A DNA stretch of 64,000 bases from Candidatus Pseudobacter hemicellulosilyticus. Its GTDB lineage: Bacteria > Bacteroidota > Bacteroidia > Chitinophagales > Chitinophagaceae. The notes beneath the pieces are model-generated. The model made no database searches, was not told where the DNA came from, and worked only from the letters and a program-made list of their open reading frames with translations. The stretch lies in contig CP119311.1 of the NCBI GenBank assembly GCA_029202545.1, positions 5,828,001-5,892,000 of the forward strand, in the 5' to 3' direction. Made by a program: the position numbers and the translations under genes. Shown here one piece after another: positions 43,774 through 52,938 of this stretch. Each line of letters opens with the position of its first letter. The stretch's first letter is position 1.

Positions 43774-45762
43774 CTATCGGATCTTTTTCCTGTTGTTCTG
43801 CAAAAGATATTTGGATGTTTCGTAGATGGCGTCAGTCAGCTGGCGCAGCTCTTTGCGGGCTGCTTCGGTGCTGCTGTCTTTGGCCGGAGGCGTATTGGCT
43901 ACCACGGAGACCAGCTCTTCTTTATTGGTCTTGAGCTGGCGACGGTAGAAAAGACTGTCCCTGATCACCCCGGCCATGCTGTAGTCGGGGTCAAAGATAA
44001 AGGCAAAATGCCGGCTGGCGGAATCCAGCAGGTCCTTGCCCAGGGACGAGTTAATATACGTGATATTGCTGAGCCCTGCAATAGTGGGCAGTACATCCAT
44101 CTGTGAGCAGATAGCGCTTACCCGCTTCGGCGCCAGCAGGGCCGGCGCATAGAACAGCAGGGGAACATGCTCTGCCGTAAGGCGCTGTTCTGTCCAGGCA
44201 TCGGGGAACATGCGCGCGGCATTCCCGGGAATGCCGTGATCGCCTACAAACACGAAAACGGTGTTCTCATAGTATTTCTCTTTCCGCGCCGCTTCCATGA
44301 ACTGCTGGTAAGAGAAGTCGGTATAGCGGAAGGCATTCAGTTCAGGCAGGCTCTCAAAGCCATAGCGTTTGAGGGAATCCTCCGGCACATTCACCCGTTT
44401 GAACCTGTCCAGGTCCTCTTCGGGAATGCTGTAGGGCCGGTGGTTATCGGCCGTCTGGATCACGGCAAAGAAAGGCTTTGTCTGCTGCGCCAGTATCTTA
44501 TTGGCCTGCAGGAAAAGGTTCTTGTCGCTGATGCCCCAAACATCAATGCGGGGCACATCATAATCCTTTTCCTCGTACAGCTTCAGGTCATGGATATTAT
44601 TGGTGAGCAGCCCGCGGATATTGGCCCAGCTGGTGCTGCCGCCGATCAGGTACAGGCGCTCATAGTCTGCAAAATCGTTGATGATAATATGCTGGTCCAC
44701 GGCGGCGGGGTTCCTGCTGGAGGTCTTGGGCACTTCCACATCGGGCATACCAGTCAGGGTACTCCAGATGCCACGGGCCGTTCCGTAGGAGGGCGTAAAG
44801 CAGTGGTCGAAGAAAATACCGTTCCTGCAAAGGCTGTCAAAGAACGGCGTTGTGTTCAGCGGGTTGCCCCACATAGAGCTTTTATAGGCGCTGAAGGATT
44901 CACAGATCACCAGGATAATATTGGGCCGACTGGTAAGCGCCCCGGGTCTGGGCGCCACCACCCGGGCAAAGTCCAGGGTATCGCCGGTGGGGAAGTTATA
45001 GGTCTGCCCTATCAGCGGATAGGATTGCTTCACTTTGGCCACATCATATTTGGTGCCCCGGAATTTGAGGGTGTTGAAAAAAGATTCAAAGGGATTGAGG
45101 GCCAGGTTGGCCTTGTAATCACTGCCCAGGGAAAAAGCATCGCTCCAGCGCAGGGGATACTGGTCTATTTTCCCGAAGATCAGCCCGCCGAGCAGCAGGA
45201 AGCCCACAATAAAACTGATGACCCGGCTTTTCCGGGTAACAGCCACACGGTCCTTACTGATCCTGCGCCAGCCCAGCCGGATGAACCAGCTGATCAGGAA
45301 GCTGCCCAGGATCAGGCCCAGCGTAAGTCGCAGTACGGGATAGGATTGCCAGACCATACCCATGGATATACCGGCATCTTCCAGGTAATTGAGGACAGAG
45401 GCGTTAAGGCGCTGCACCAGGTAGGCATAATGGGCAAAGTCCACAACAAAGAAGAAAAGGGCGGCAAAGCTGGTCAGTCCCAGCAGGATATTCCAGATAC
45501 GGCGGCCATAGCGACTGTCAAACGGGTGCAGCCAGGGCAGGCTGCCCAGGACCAGGAGCGCCAGCAGGACAATGGAAATGGTCCGGAGGTCAAACCGGAG
45601 GCCCAGCCAGAAAGCATCCGGCAGGCCGCCAAGGGTATAGCCCTGTTTGTTGAAATACAGGAAAAGGCCCAGACGCATTAGCGTAAACAATAAGAGGAAC
45701 ACCAATCCAACCGTCAACACCCATCTTACCAATGCGGGCAATCTGCGCAGCAATTGTTTCAT
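43774..45762 (-). CDS. LTA synthase-like / phosphoglycerol transferase sulfatase-family protein
   Basis: A 662-residue membrane protein with about five N-terminal helices (residues 10-200) and a periplasmic alkaline phosphatase/sulfatase-fold domain (about 280-590). The nucleophile is Thr328 in PSYGTARGIWSTLTG, and later metal-binding parts are SWANIRGL and FVFVGDHGIPGN. The start of the domain is NIILVICESFSAYKSSMWG. In gram-negative bacteria this family adds phosphoethanolamine or phosphoglycerol to surface glycans; teichoic acid is not expected here. It is expressed alone; the 41-base gap separates it from the glycosidase-like gene downstream. Confidence 0.88.
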   Translation of the reverse strand: MKQLLRRLPALVRWVLTVGLVFLLLFTLMRLGLFLYFNKQGYTLGGLPDAFWLGLRFDLRTISIVLLALLVLGSLPWLHPFDSRYGRRIWNILLGLTSFAALFFFVVDFAHYAYLVQRLNASVLNYLEDAGISMGMVWQSYPVLRLTLGLILGSFLISWFIRLGWRRISKDRVAVTRKSRVISFIVGFLLLGGLIFGKIDQYPLRWSDAFSLGSDYKANLALNPFESFFNTLKFRGTKYDVAKVKQSYPLIGQTYNFPTGDTLDFARVVAPRPGALTSRPNIILVICESFSAYKSSMWGNPLNTTPFFDSLCRNGIFFDHCFTPSYGTARGIWSTLTGMPDVEVPKTSSRNPAAVDQHIIINDFADYERLYLIGGSTSWANIRGLLTNNIHDLKLYEEKDYDVPRIDVWGISDKNLFLQANKILAQQTKPFFAVIQTADNHRPYSIPEEDLDRFKRVNVPEDSLKRYGFESLPELNAFRYTDFSYQQFMEAARKEKYYENTVFVFVGDHGIPGNAARMFPDAWTEQRLTAEHVPLLFYAPALLAPKRVSAICSQMDVLPTIAGLSNITYINSSLGKDLLDSASRHFAFIFDPDYSMAGVIRDSLFYRRQLKTNKEELVSVVANTPPAKDSSTEAARKELRQLTDAIYETSKYLLQNNRKKIR

Positions 45763-45893
45763 GCTATAAAAACTATTTCTTTTTTAGGCCAGTGGCGCCG
45801 GCTACCGGCATTTTAACCCCCATTCAGGGACGCCAGGCAGGGTTTCACAGAAAGAAAATAGGTGCTAAAATTATAGTTTTTATTTTTGTAACT

Positions 45894-46505
45894 ATGATTT
45901 TCGACCCTGGCACCGGATTATTGAGCTTCTGGCAACTGATCCAGCCCTTTGACGAGTGGCTGATCGTACATATTAACCAGCAATGGGGCAACGGCTTTTT
46001 TGATACCGTGCTGCCCTATACCCGCGAGACCCTGACCTGGATCCCGCTCTATCTTTTCCTGATCCTTTTTGCCACCATGAACTTCGGCATCAAAAGTATC
46101 TGGTGGATCCTGGGCTTCGTGCTGACCGCTGTCCTGGCGGACCTCATCAGCAGCCAGGGTATCAAACAGACCATCTGGCGGACCAGGCCCTGCCGCGATC
46201 TCTCCGTGGCCACCCAGCTCAGGTTCTTCATCAATTACTGCCCCGGCAGCTCCAGCTTCACCTCCTCCCATGCCACCAGCCATTTTGGCCAGGCCATGTT
46301 CCTCTGGCTCACCCTCCGTTCCGTGATCGGGAAATGGGCCAGCCTGTTCTTTATCTGGGCATTAATTATTGGGTATACCCAGGTTTATGTGGGGGTACAT
46401 TATCCTTTTGATGTATTTTGTGGCGCAATACTCGGATGTGGCATTGGATTTTTGACCGGAAAACTGTTCAACAGACAGATCGGCATGCTTAGTGTAGACA
46501 AATAA
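45894..46505 (+). CDS. PAP2-family membrane phosphatase
   Basis: A 203-residue type 2 phosphatidic acid phosphatase with about five to six helices. The catalytic tripartite motif is present as KQTIWRTRP, SSFTSSHATSHFG (with His) and GYTQVYVGVHYPFDV (with His and Asp). The second part has SSH where PSGH is usual. It likely dephosphorylates a lipid phosphate such as undecaprenyl pyrophosphate or phosphatidylglycerol phosphate. Start ATG 45894 (MIFDPGTGLLSFWQL); the longer frame is unlikely. It runs 5 bases before the CNNM gene, so they are co-transcribed. Confidence 0.88.
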   Translation: MIFDPGTGLLSFWQLIQPFDEWLIVHINQQWGNGFFDTVLPYTRETLTWIPLYLFLILFATMNFGIKSIWWILGFVLTAVLADLISSQGIKQTIWRTRPCRDLSVATQLRFFINYCPGSSSFTSSHATSHFGQAMFLWLTLRSVIGKWASLFFIWALIIGYTQVYVGVHYPFDVFCGAILGCGIGFLTGKLFNRQIGMLSVDK

Positions 46506-46510
46506 CAGAA

Positions 46511-47806
46511 ATGCAAGAAATCTTTATAATACTGGGGCTGATCCTCCTGAACGGCGTATTTTCCATGGCCGAGATCGCCCTCGTTTCTTCCAGGAGAGCA
46601 CGCCTGGAATCACAGGCCAATAAGGGTGACACCCGGGCCAAAGAGGCCCTGGAACTGGCCAGTCACCCGGATAAATTCCTCAGCACCGTACAGATCGGCA
46701 TCACCCTGATAGGCATCCTCACCGGTATCTATTCCGGCGAAAACCTCAAAAGCGGCCTGGTAGACTACCTGAAAGGCTTTGAGCTGACCAGGGACTACAG
46801 CAATGGCATCGCCACTACCATCATTGTGGTTTCCGTCACCTATTTTTCCCTGGTCCTGGGCGAACTGATCCCCAAAAGACTGGGCCTCTCCCGCCCCGAA
46901 GCCATTGCCAAACTGGTAGCTGCGCCCATGCGTATTGTGAGCATTGTCACCTACCCCTTTATCTGGCTGCTCACCAAATCCACCTACCTGCTCACCACCC
47001 TTTTTCGCATCCAGGGAAAAGATAATATGGTGACCGAAGAAGAGATCAAGGCCATCATCAGTGAAGGCACCGAACAGGGCGCTATTGAAGAGGCCGAACA
47101 GGAGATCATTGAACGCGTTTTCCACCTGGGCGACCGGAATATCACTTCCATCATGACCCACCGGAGCGATATCATCTGGTTTGACGTAAGCGATAATGAA
47201 GCCTCCATCCGGGAAAAGATCATGCGTGAGCCCCACTCCGCCTATCCCATCTGTGAAGGCAGCCTGGACAATGTCAAAGGGCTGATCTCCCTCAAGGATA
47301 TCTATGTCACCGACGACCTCACCGTCTTCAAACAGGTGATGAAACCGGCCCTCTTTGTTCCGGAAAATATTACCGCCTATACCGTACTGGAAAAATTCAA
47401 GCAGCACCGGACCCATACCTGTTTCATCGTGGATGAATACGGCAGCCTCCAGGGAATGATCACCCTCAACGATATCCTGGAAGCCATTGTGGGCGAACTG
47501 CCCCAGACAGATGTGGAAGACTACGAGATCGTCAAACGCGAGGACGGCTCCTACCTGGTGGACGGCCAGATCCCCTTCTATGATTTCCTCAGCTTCTTTG
47601 CCAAAACGGAATGGATGAATGAAGGCGAACAGGAATTTGATACCCTGGCCGGTTTTATCCTGCACAAACTGGAAAGGATCCCGCATACGGGTGATTTCTT
47701 CGACTGGCAGGGCTTCCGCATTGAGATCGTGGATATGGACGCCCAGCGGATAGATAAAGTGCTGGTCAATATCTCCGACACGCTCCGCCAGGAAATGGAC
47801 GAGTGA
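46511..47806 (+). CDS. CNNM/CorC-type hemolysin family protein
   Basis: A 431-residue protein with the layout of this family: an N-terminal CNNM transmembrane domain (about 1-190; NGVFSMAEIALVSSRRARLE), two CBS domains (about 205-330; IMTHRSDIIWFDV, VDEYGSLQGMITLNDILEAI) and a C-terminal CorC/HlyC domain (about 345-425; VDGQIPFYDFLSF). These are inner-membrane proteins linked to magnesium or cobalt homeostasis; some gliding bacteria have a related GldE, but the N-terminus here is the general type. It ends immediately before the stop codon of the convergent DUF6702 gene. Confidence 0.9.
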   Translation: MQEIFIILGLILLNGVFSMAEIALVSSRRARLESQANKGDTRAKEALELASHPDKFLSTVQIGITLIGILTGIYSGENLKSGLVDYLKGFELTRDYSNGIATTIIVVSVTYFSLVLGELIPKRLGLSRPEAIAKLVAAPMRIVSIVTYPFIWLLTKSTYLLTTLFRIQGKDNMVTEEEIKAIISEGTEQGAIEEAEQEIIERVFHLGDRNITSIMTHRSDIIWFDVSDNEASIREKIMREPHSAYPICEGSLDNVKGLISLKDIYVTDDLTVFKQVMKPALFVPENITAYTVLEKFKQHRTHTCFIVDEYGSLQGMITLNDILEAIVGELPQTDVEDYEIVKREDGSYLVDGQIPFYDFLSFFAKTEWMNEGEQEFDTLAGFILHKLERIPHTGDFFDWQGFRIEIVDMDAQRIDKVLVNISDTLRQEMDE

Positions 47807-48337
47807 TCAAAATTCAAATACCGCAGTATTCTTAGGATTGTCCAGGCGGCTGCTTTTTCGCTTACCCGACACCGTTACATGCATCAGGTTGATCTGTTCT
47901 TTGAAAGAAGCATACAACAGTTCATTCCGGAGCTGGATCTTTTGGGGCGGGTTGCTGACGCCGTCTGCCGCAAAATAACTCCAGACTACATCCCGCTCCC
48001 GCTCATAGCCCACAAAATGCAGGTTGACCGCCTTACCATCCACCGTAACCTGTACTTTTTTCTGAATATATGCTGCTACCAGCTTATCGGCTTCCGCCTT
48101 GCTGGCAGGTTTGCTGAGGTCCAGCTTGCGGTCAAACTGCTGCTCCAGGGCCTTCTCAAGATCATCGGTGAAGATCTTGCAGCTCAATTCCAGGGTTTTA
48201 TCCGTGGCATTGTACTCCAGCTCCGTGACGCTGATATAAACAGGATGGAACACCGGTTCAGTGGACGGGCCGGTTGGTTCGCCCAAAAAAAATAAACTGC
48301 CGAGCAGCAAAAACCATTTATACCCAATAATTACCAT
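47807..48337 (-). CDS. DUF6702 family exported protein
   Basis: A 176-residue protein of the DUF6702 type found in Bacteroidota. The N-terminus is a signal peptide (MVIIGYKWFLLLGSLFFLG), then FHPVYISVTELEYN, LSCKIFTDDLEKAL, and a C-terminal beta-rich region (INLMHVTVSGKRKSS). Function is unknown; copies usually sit near HupE/UreJ-like and M1 peptidase genes, as here. Start ATG 48337; the extension to TTG 48364 is less likely. Its coding sequence includes one copy of the dispersed GGGRC-GAACC motif (48267-48284). Confidence 0.85.
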   Translation of the reverse strand: MVIIGYKWFLLLGSLFFLGEPTGPSTEPVFHPVYISVTELEYNATDKTLELSCKIFTDDLEKALEQQFDRKLDLSKPASKAEADKLVAAYIQKKVQVTVDGKAVNLHFVGYERERDVVWSYFAADGVSNPPQKIQLRNELLYASFKEQINLMHVTVSGKRKSSRLDNPKNTAVFEF

Positions 48338-48398
48338 TAAAAACTGTTTGTTTTCCGGGTACAAATCTCTTGATTATTTTGTACCATTACAGTAGACG

Positions 48399-49046
48399 AT
48401 GCAGGATTTTACAATATATTTTAAGTTGGGAGTGGAACATATCCTGTCGCTGGACGCGATGGACCATATCCTTTTTGTGACCGCACTCTGTTTGCGGTAC
48501 CTGAGCAAGGACTGGAAAAAAGTGGTGATCCTGGTCACCGCCTTTACTATCGGCCATTCCCTGACCCTGGCGCTCAGCGCCCTGGGCCTGGTCAATTTTG
48601 ACAGTTCCTGGATCGAGTTCCTGATCCCCCTCACCATTGCCGCCACCTGCATCAACAATATGCTGCAGCCCGCCAATGCACCCGCTTCCCGGTTGCCCTG
48701 GATCTATTCCCTGGCCCTCTTTTTTGGGCTGATCCATGGTCTGGCCTTCGCCAACCTCTTCCTGAGCCTGGAAGGCAGAGAGGGACTGGTGGCCCACCTG
48801 CTGGCTTTCAATATCGGCATTGAAATAGCCCAGCTGGTCATTGTGCTCGGTATCCTCCTGCTGTCCTATGTTTTTGTGGAAGCAGGAAAACTGTCGCGCA
48901 TCTGGTGGCTGAGAACAGCATCTTCCGTAATTTTAGTTTTTTCTCTTATATGGGCCGTCCAACGGTTCCCCTACCAAAAAAATGCACCAACTCATGATGA
49001 GAAAGTTCGTATTGCCGGCAACCCTGGCGTTATCATTGCTGGCTAA
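48399..49046 (+). CDS. HupE/UreJ-like membrane protein
   Basis: A 215-residue membrane protein with six or seven helices. It opens with YFKLGVEHILSLDAMDHILF, the H..D...H pattern of HupE/UreJ-type transporters, and has TIGHSLTLALSALGL and LIHGLAFANLF later. Members are linked to metal, mostly nickel or cobalt, or to unknown transport. The C-terminus (KNAPTHDEKVRIAGNPGV) overlaps the signal region of the M1 peptidase gene by up to 65 bases, in another frame. It diverges from the DUF6702 gene. Confidence 0.86.
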   Translation: MQDFTIYFKLGVEHILSLDAMDHILFVTALCLRYLSKDWKKVVILVTAFTIGHSLTLALSALGLVNFDSSWIEFLIPLTIAATCINNMLQPANAPASRLPWIYSLALFFGLIHGLAFANLFLSLEGREGLVAHLLAFNIGIEIAQLVIVLGILLLSYVFVEAGKLSRIWWLRTASSVILVFSLIWAVQRFPYQKNAPTHDEKVRIAGNPGVIIAG

Positions 49047-51381
49047 CGGCGTTGTCGGGCAGCAGATCCAGAACAACCCGGGAAGCAATCACGGCAACCG
49101 GTTTGAACAGCTGGGCACCATCCTGCCCACCCCCAACGAATACCGTACCGCCAGCGGCGCACCAGGTACTAAGTACTGGCAGCAGCGCTGCGATTACGAT
49201 ATCAGATGTGAACTGGACGAAGCCAACCAGCAACTAACCGGCCGCGAGACCATTACCTATTTCAACAACTCGCCCGACCAGCTCACTTATCTCTGGCTGC
49301 AGCTGGACGAGAACCAGCACAGCAGCACCAAAAATGCCAATTACCAGACCAGCGATGAAATGCCCGCCCAGGTCAATATTGCCATCATTGAGCGGGCAGA
49401 AGAGCGCCGCGGCGACAACGGCTTTGGCTTCAACATTGATAAGATCACCGATGCTGACGGCAAAACCCTCAAATACACCATCAACAAGACCATGATGCGG
49501 GTAGAACTGCCTGCCATCCTGAAACCCGGCCAGCAGTTCATCTTCAACATCAGCTGGAACTATAAGATCCCCGACCGCTTCAAACAGGGCGGCCGTGGCG
49601 GCTTTGAATATTTTGCAGAAGATGGCAACCACCTCTTCACCATGGCCCAATGGTATCCCCGCCTTTGCGTATACAGCGATTTCAAAGGCTGGCAGCATAA
49701 CCAGTTCACCGGTCGCGGGGAATTTGCCCTCACCTTCGGCAATTTCAAAGTGCAGATGACCGTACCGGCCGACCTGGTCATTGGCAGCACCGGCGAGTGT
49801 ACCAACTATACGCAGACCCTGAGCCCCGCCCAGAAAGAACGCTGGGCCAAAGCACAGACTTCCAAAGAGCCGGTAGAGATCGTTACCCTGGCAGAAGCCA
49901 CCAGGGCCGAAGGCAGCAAGAGCAGCGCCAAAAAGACCTGGATCTTCAAAGCCGATAATGTCCGTGATTTTGCCTGGACCGCCTCCCGGAAATTTGTCTG
50001 GGACGCCATGCCCACCTATGTGGAAGGCAAGAAGATCATGTGCATGAGCTTCTACCCCAAAGAAGCCTATGGTCTGTACCGTAAATTCTCTACCAAGGCT
50101 GTTGCCCATACTGTAAAGACCTACTCCAGATTCAGCATACCCTATCCTTACCCGGTAGCCCAGAGCGTGGAAGCGTCCAATGGCATGGAATATCCCATGA
50201 TCTGTTTTAATTATGGACGAACCAATAAAGACGGCTCCTATTCCGAAGCTACCAAATATGGTATGCTGGGTGTTATCATCCATGAGGTTGGCCATAACTT
50301 CTACCCCATGATCATCAACAGTGATGAACGCCAGTGGAGCTGGATGGATGAAGGCCTCAACTCCTTTGTGGAATACCTGACAGAAGAGCTGTACGACAAT
50401 AAATTCCCTGTTCGCGGTAAAGGACCGGCCTGGGCCATTGTGGATTATATGAAACTCCCCAAGGACCAGCTGGAGCCAATTATGTCCAATTCCGAGAACA
50501 TTGTACGCTTTGGTCCCAATGCCTATACCAAACCCGCCACCGGCCTCAATATCCTCCGGGAAACCATTATGGGCCGCGAGCTGTTTGACTATTCCTTCCG
50601 GGAATATGCCCGCCGCTGGGCCTTCAAACATCCCGAGCCTGCCGATTTCTTCCGCACCATGGAAGATGCTTCCGGGGAAGACCTGGACTGGTTCTGGAGA
50701 GGCTGGTTCTTTGGCACCGAGCCCTGCGATATTTCCCTGGACAGCGTGAAGTATTTCACTGCCGATCTCAGCCTGCTGCCCCGCAGCACAGATATGACCA
50801 ATAAGGTGAAACTGGACCCGCCCATGGGCTCCACCAACCCGGATATCTCCAAAGAACGCAACAGCCAGGATAAATCCATCCAGTTCTATACTGACAGTGA
50901 TACCGCCCTGCGCGATTTCTACTGGCGTTATGCCCGTGGCCTGGAACCTTATGACACTACCACCTATACGGTGACTACGCCCGCCAGCACAGAAGGGCTG
51001 GATGCAGCCGGTCAGCAGAAAGCTGCCGGTAAACATTTCTATGAGCTGCACCTCACCAACAAAGGAGGACTGGTAATGCCCATCATTATTGAATGGGGCT
51101 TCAGCGATGGCAGCAAACAGGTGGACCGCATCCCCGCACAGGTATGGCGGCTTGATGAAAAAAATGTGACCAAGGTATTTATGTTCGATAAGGAAGTGGC
51201 CAGCATCCGCCTGGACCCCAACAAGGAAACAGCAGATATTGACGAAAGCAATAATACCTGGCGCACCATGCCCGTGCTCTCCCGCTTCTCGGTGTTCAAA
51301 CAAAAGCAGCAGGCCGCCCGTGGTCAGTCTACCGGCGTAAACCCTATGCAGAAAGCCGAAGAGAAGAAGAAAGGATTTTAA
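48982..51381 (+). CDS. Secreted M1-family metallopeptidase
   Basis: A 799-residue exported zinc peptidase of the M1 gluzincin type. A signal peptide starts within the first residues (MMRKFVLPATLALSLLANG). The N-terminal beta-region of M1 precedes the catalytic domain with HEVGH (434-438) and the third ligand Glu457 in WMDEGLNSF, giving the HEXXH-18-E spacing. There is no GAMEN motif for aminopeptidase N; the equivalent region has ASNGMEYPM. It acts in the periplasm or outside. Start codons 48982, 48994 and 48997 are all possible; every choice overlaps the HupE gene. A terminator follows at 51454. Confidence 0.9.
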   Translation: MHQLMMRKFVLPATLALSLLANGVVGQQIQNNPGSNHGNRFEQLGTILPTPNEYRTASGAPGTKYWQQRCDYDIRCELDEANQQLTGRETITYFNNSPDQLTYLWLQLDENQHSSTKNANYQTSDEMPAQVNIAIIERAEERRGDNGFGFNIDKITDADGKTLKYTINKTMMRVELPAILKPGQQFIFNISWNYKIPDRFKQGGRGGFEYFAEDGNHLFTMAQWYPRLCVYSDFKGWQHNQFTGRGEFALTFGNFKVQMTVPADLVIGSTGECTNYTQTLSPAQKERWAKAQTSKEPVEIVTLAEATRAEGSKSSAKKTWIFKADNVRDFAWTASRKFVWDAMPTYVEGKKIMCMSFYPKEAYGLYRKFSTKAVAHTVKTYSRFSIPYPYPVAQSVEASNGMEYPMICFNYGRTNKDGSYSEATKYGMLGVIIHEVGHNFYPMIINSDERQWSWMDEGLNSFVEYLTEELYDNKFPVRGKGPAWAIVDYMKLPKDQLEPIMSNSENIVRFGPNAYTKPATGLNILRETIMGRELFDYSFREYARRWAFKHPEPADFFRTMEDASGEDLDWFWRGWFFGTEPCDISLDSVKYFTADLSLLPRSTDMTNKVKLDPPMGSTNPDISKERNSQDKSIQFYTDSDTALRDFYWRYARGLEPYDTTTYTVTTPASTEGLDAAGQQKAAGKHFYELHLTNKGGLVMPIIIEWGFSDGSKQVDRIPAQVWRLDEKNVTKVFMFDKEVASIRLDPNKETADIDESNNTWRTMPVLSRFSVFKQKQQAARGQSTGVNPMQKAEEKKKGF

Positions 51382-51453
51382 ACCGGGGGCAGCTACCGGC
51401 CTTCATGGCTGGGCAGCTGCCTGAATAAACTTATAAGGGTTATAAGTATCAGT

Positions 51454-51494
51454 ACGAAGCCCTGCAGAGAACTATTTTCCCTGCAGGGCTTCGT
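51454..51494 (+). terminator. Terminator of the M1 peptidase gene
   Basis: A perfect 14-pair stem (51454-51467 with 51481-51494) around a 13-base loop, followed by CGTTTTTATATTTT. It is 73 bases after the stop. Confidence 0.82.
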
Positions 51495-51504
51495 CGTTTT
51501 TATA

Positions 51505-51526
51505 TTTTGGGGCGAACCATAAGCCC
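51505..51526 (+). repeat. Dispersed GGGRC-GAACC hairpin, variant GGGGC
   Basis: TTTTGGGGC, then GAACCATAA, then GCCC (51523-51526). GGGC and GCCC pair; compared with the copy at 19884 the A-T pair is replaced by G-C on both arms, a compensatory change. Confidence 0.55.
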
Positions 51527-51753
51527 GCGGCTCCAAACGATATCCGCCTGAGGACAGCTTATTGCTGTGGTTTGTTACAGGCGACCAACCTTGATCATAC
51601 CAACTTGCTGGTACTGCAACTGTTTGCGTTTGCCGGTAATACGCCAGGCTATAAGGGCATTCAAATATGTTGCGCAGGACCGGGAAAGCTATGGAAGGAT
51701 GCACCAAAAAATAAGAACTTGAAAGCCGGTACACATGGTTGAAGGCCGCTTTA

Positions 51754-51942
51754 TTATTTCTTATCGCTTCCTTTTTCTCCTTTCCCTGCCGCCGTTTTCT
51801 TCCGCCCGCTCTCCTTCAGGGCTTTGTCAATCAGCCATTCCAATTGCCCATTCACACTGCGAAACTCATCCGCAGCCCATTTCTCAAGGGCCTTATAGCT
51901 CTCTTCATCCAATCGCAGTACAAAACTTTTCTTAGCGCTCAC
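51754..51942 (-). CDS. Small ribbon-helix-helix (Arc-like) DNA-binding protein
   Basis: A 62-residue protein. KKSFVLRLDEESYKALEKWA starts as an Arc/MetJ-type ribbon-helix-helix: a short strand with alternating residues then two helices (SVNGQLEWLIDKALKES). The C-terminus is Lys/Gly-rich. It probably binds DNA as a dimer. The start is GTG 51942 (no ATG). It follows the SPFH gene by 18 bases on the same strand, so may regulate it or be co-transcribed with it. Confidence 0.8.
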   Translation of the reverse strand: MSAKKSFVLRLDEESYKALEKWAADEFRSVNGQLEWLIDKALKESGRKKTAAGKGEKGSDKK

Positions 51943-51960
51943 GGGTCAATACTGTTTTGT

Positions 51961-52836
51961 TTATTGATACAAAGTGCCGGCATTGAGGATTGGCTGAGCG
52001 GCTTTTTCACCACATAGCACCACCATCAGGTTGCTGACCATAGTGGCTTTCTTTTCCTCATCCAGGTTAACGATCTGCTTTTTGGACAGCTGCTCCAGGG
52101 CCAGTTCCACCATTCCTACAGCGCCCTCTACAATTTTGAAACGGGCTGCTACAATGGCCGTAGCCTGCTGGCGCTGCAACATGGCGCCGGCAATCTCAGG
52201 CGCATAGGCCAGGTGACTGATCCTTGCTTCCTGGATCACGATGCCCGCAGGGCTCAGCCGCTCGTTCAGCTGCTTTTCCAGCATCTCGTTCACTTTCTCG
52301 CCCCCATCCCGCAGGGTAATGGTGGCATGTTCATCTTCCATATGGTCGTACGGATAGGAAGTGGCCAGGAATCGTACGGCCGCCTCGCTCTGGGTACGCA
52401 CATACTGATCATAATCCGCCACTTCAAAAGCCGCTTTATAGGTATCGTTCACCTGCCAGACAATCACCGCACCGATCTCAATGGGGTTACCCATCTTATC
52501 ATTCACTTTGAGGCGGGAACTTTCCAGGTTCTGGGCACGCAGGGAGATCTTGTACCGGGTAAAAAAGGGATTCACCCAGAGCAGGCCGTTCTCTTTAACA
52601 GACCCCACATATTTACCGAAGAATACACAGACACGGGAATGATTGGGATCCACTACCAGCAGGCCTTTGATAATAAAGACCACCAGGAGCAGTAATAAGA
52701 TGCCGGTGAAAGCCAGCAGGCCGTTACCGGTCTCGTCATTGGCGTTACTGATCAGGAGGTAAGCGCCTGCGATCAGGCTGAGAAAAGCTACCAGGACCAT
52801 GAGGTAGCCGGACATGGGTTTGAAGACTTTTTCCAT
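51961..52836 (-). CDS. SPFH domain (stomatin/slipin-like) membrane protein
   Basis: A 291-residue SPFH protein. Two N-terminal hydrophobic segments (about 10-30 and 40-60; LLAFTGILLLLLVVFIIKGL) are followed by the SPFH/Band 7 domain (about 65-250) with FFGKYVGSVKENGLLWVNPF, IGAVIVWQVNDTYKAAFEV and VIQEARISHLAYAPEIAGAM. The last part includes QQATAIVAARFKIVEGA. These proteins form oligomers in membranes and often organise proteases. The RHH gene follows directly downstream. Confidence 0.9.
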   Translation of the reverse strand: MEKVFKPMSGYLMVLVAFLSLIAGAYLLISNANDETGNGLLAFTGILLLLLVVFIIKGLLVVDPNHSRVCVFFGKYVGSVKENGLLWVNPFFTRYKISLRAQNLESSRLKVNDKMGNPIEIGAVIVWQVNDTYKAAFEVADYDQYVRTQSEAAVRFLATSYPYDHMEDEHATITLRDGGEKVNEMLEKQLNERLSPAGIVIQEARISHLAYAPEIAGAMLQRQQATAIVAARFKIVEGAVGMVELALEQLSKKQIVNLDEEKKATMVSNLMVVLCGEKAAQPILNAGTLYQ

Positions 52837-52938
52837 ATTGCTGTTGTTTTTAGTTTGATATCATTTCGATATTAAAAATACATCATTAGCCGGAATTTTC
52901 AAAGCCTTATATTTACCGTCCCAAAAAAGCAGATTGTA

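Larger units (their letters stand above)
51382..51753. other. Intergenic segment after the M1 peptidase gene
   Basis: Contains the terminator at 51454-51494 and a copy of the dispersed hairpin motif at 51505-51526. The remaining 220 bases up to the RHH gene show no credible frame. Confidence 0.4.

Noticed and set aside
42384..45681. Long plus-strand frames (413 and 504 codons) opposite the glycosidase-like and sulfatase-like genes
   Set aside because: Low-complexity products typical of antisense frames in GC-rich coding DNA; the minus-strand genes are motif-supported.
46511..47806. Naming the CNNM/CorC gene gldE
   Set aside because: GldE has the same domains but a different N-terminal context with gld genes; there is none here.
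49234..51303. A 689-codon frame antisense to the M1 peptidase gene
   Set aside because: It is the shadow of a gene with all catalytic motifs; its own product has no motif and a Gly/His/Phe-biased composition.
51393..51734. A 113-codon minus-strand frame after the M1 gene
   Set aside because: It crosses a perfect 14-pair terminator and a dispersed motif; no homology features.
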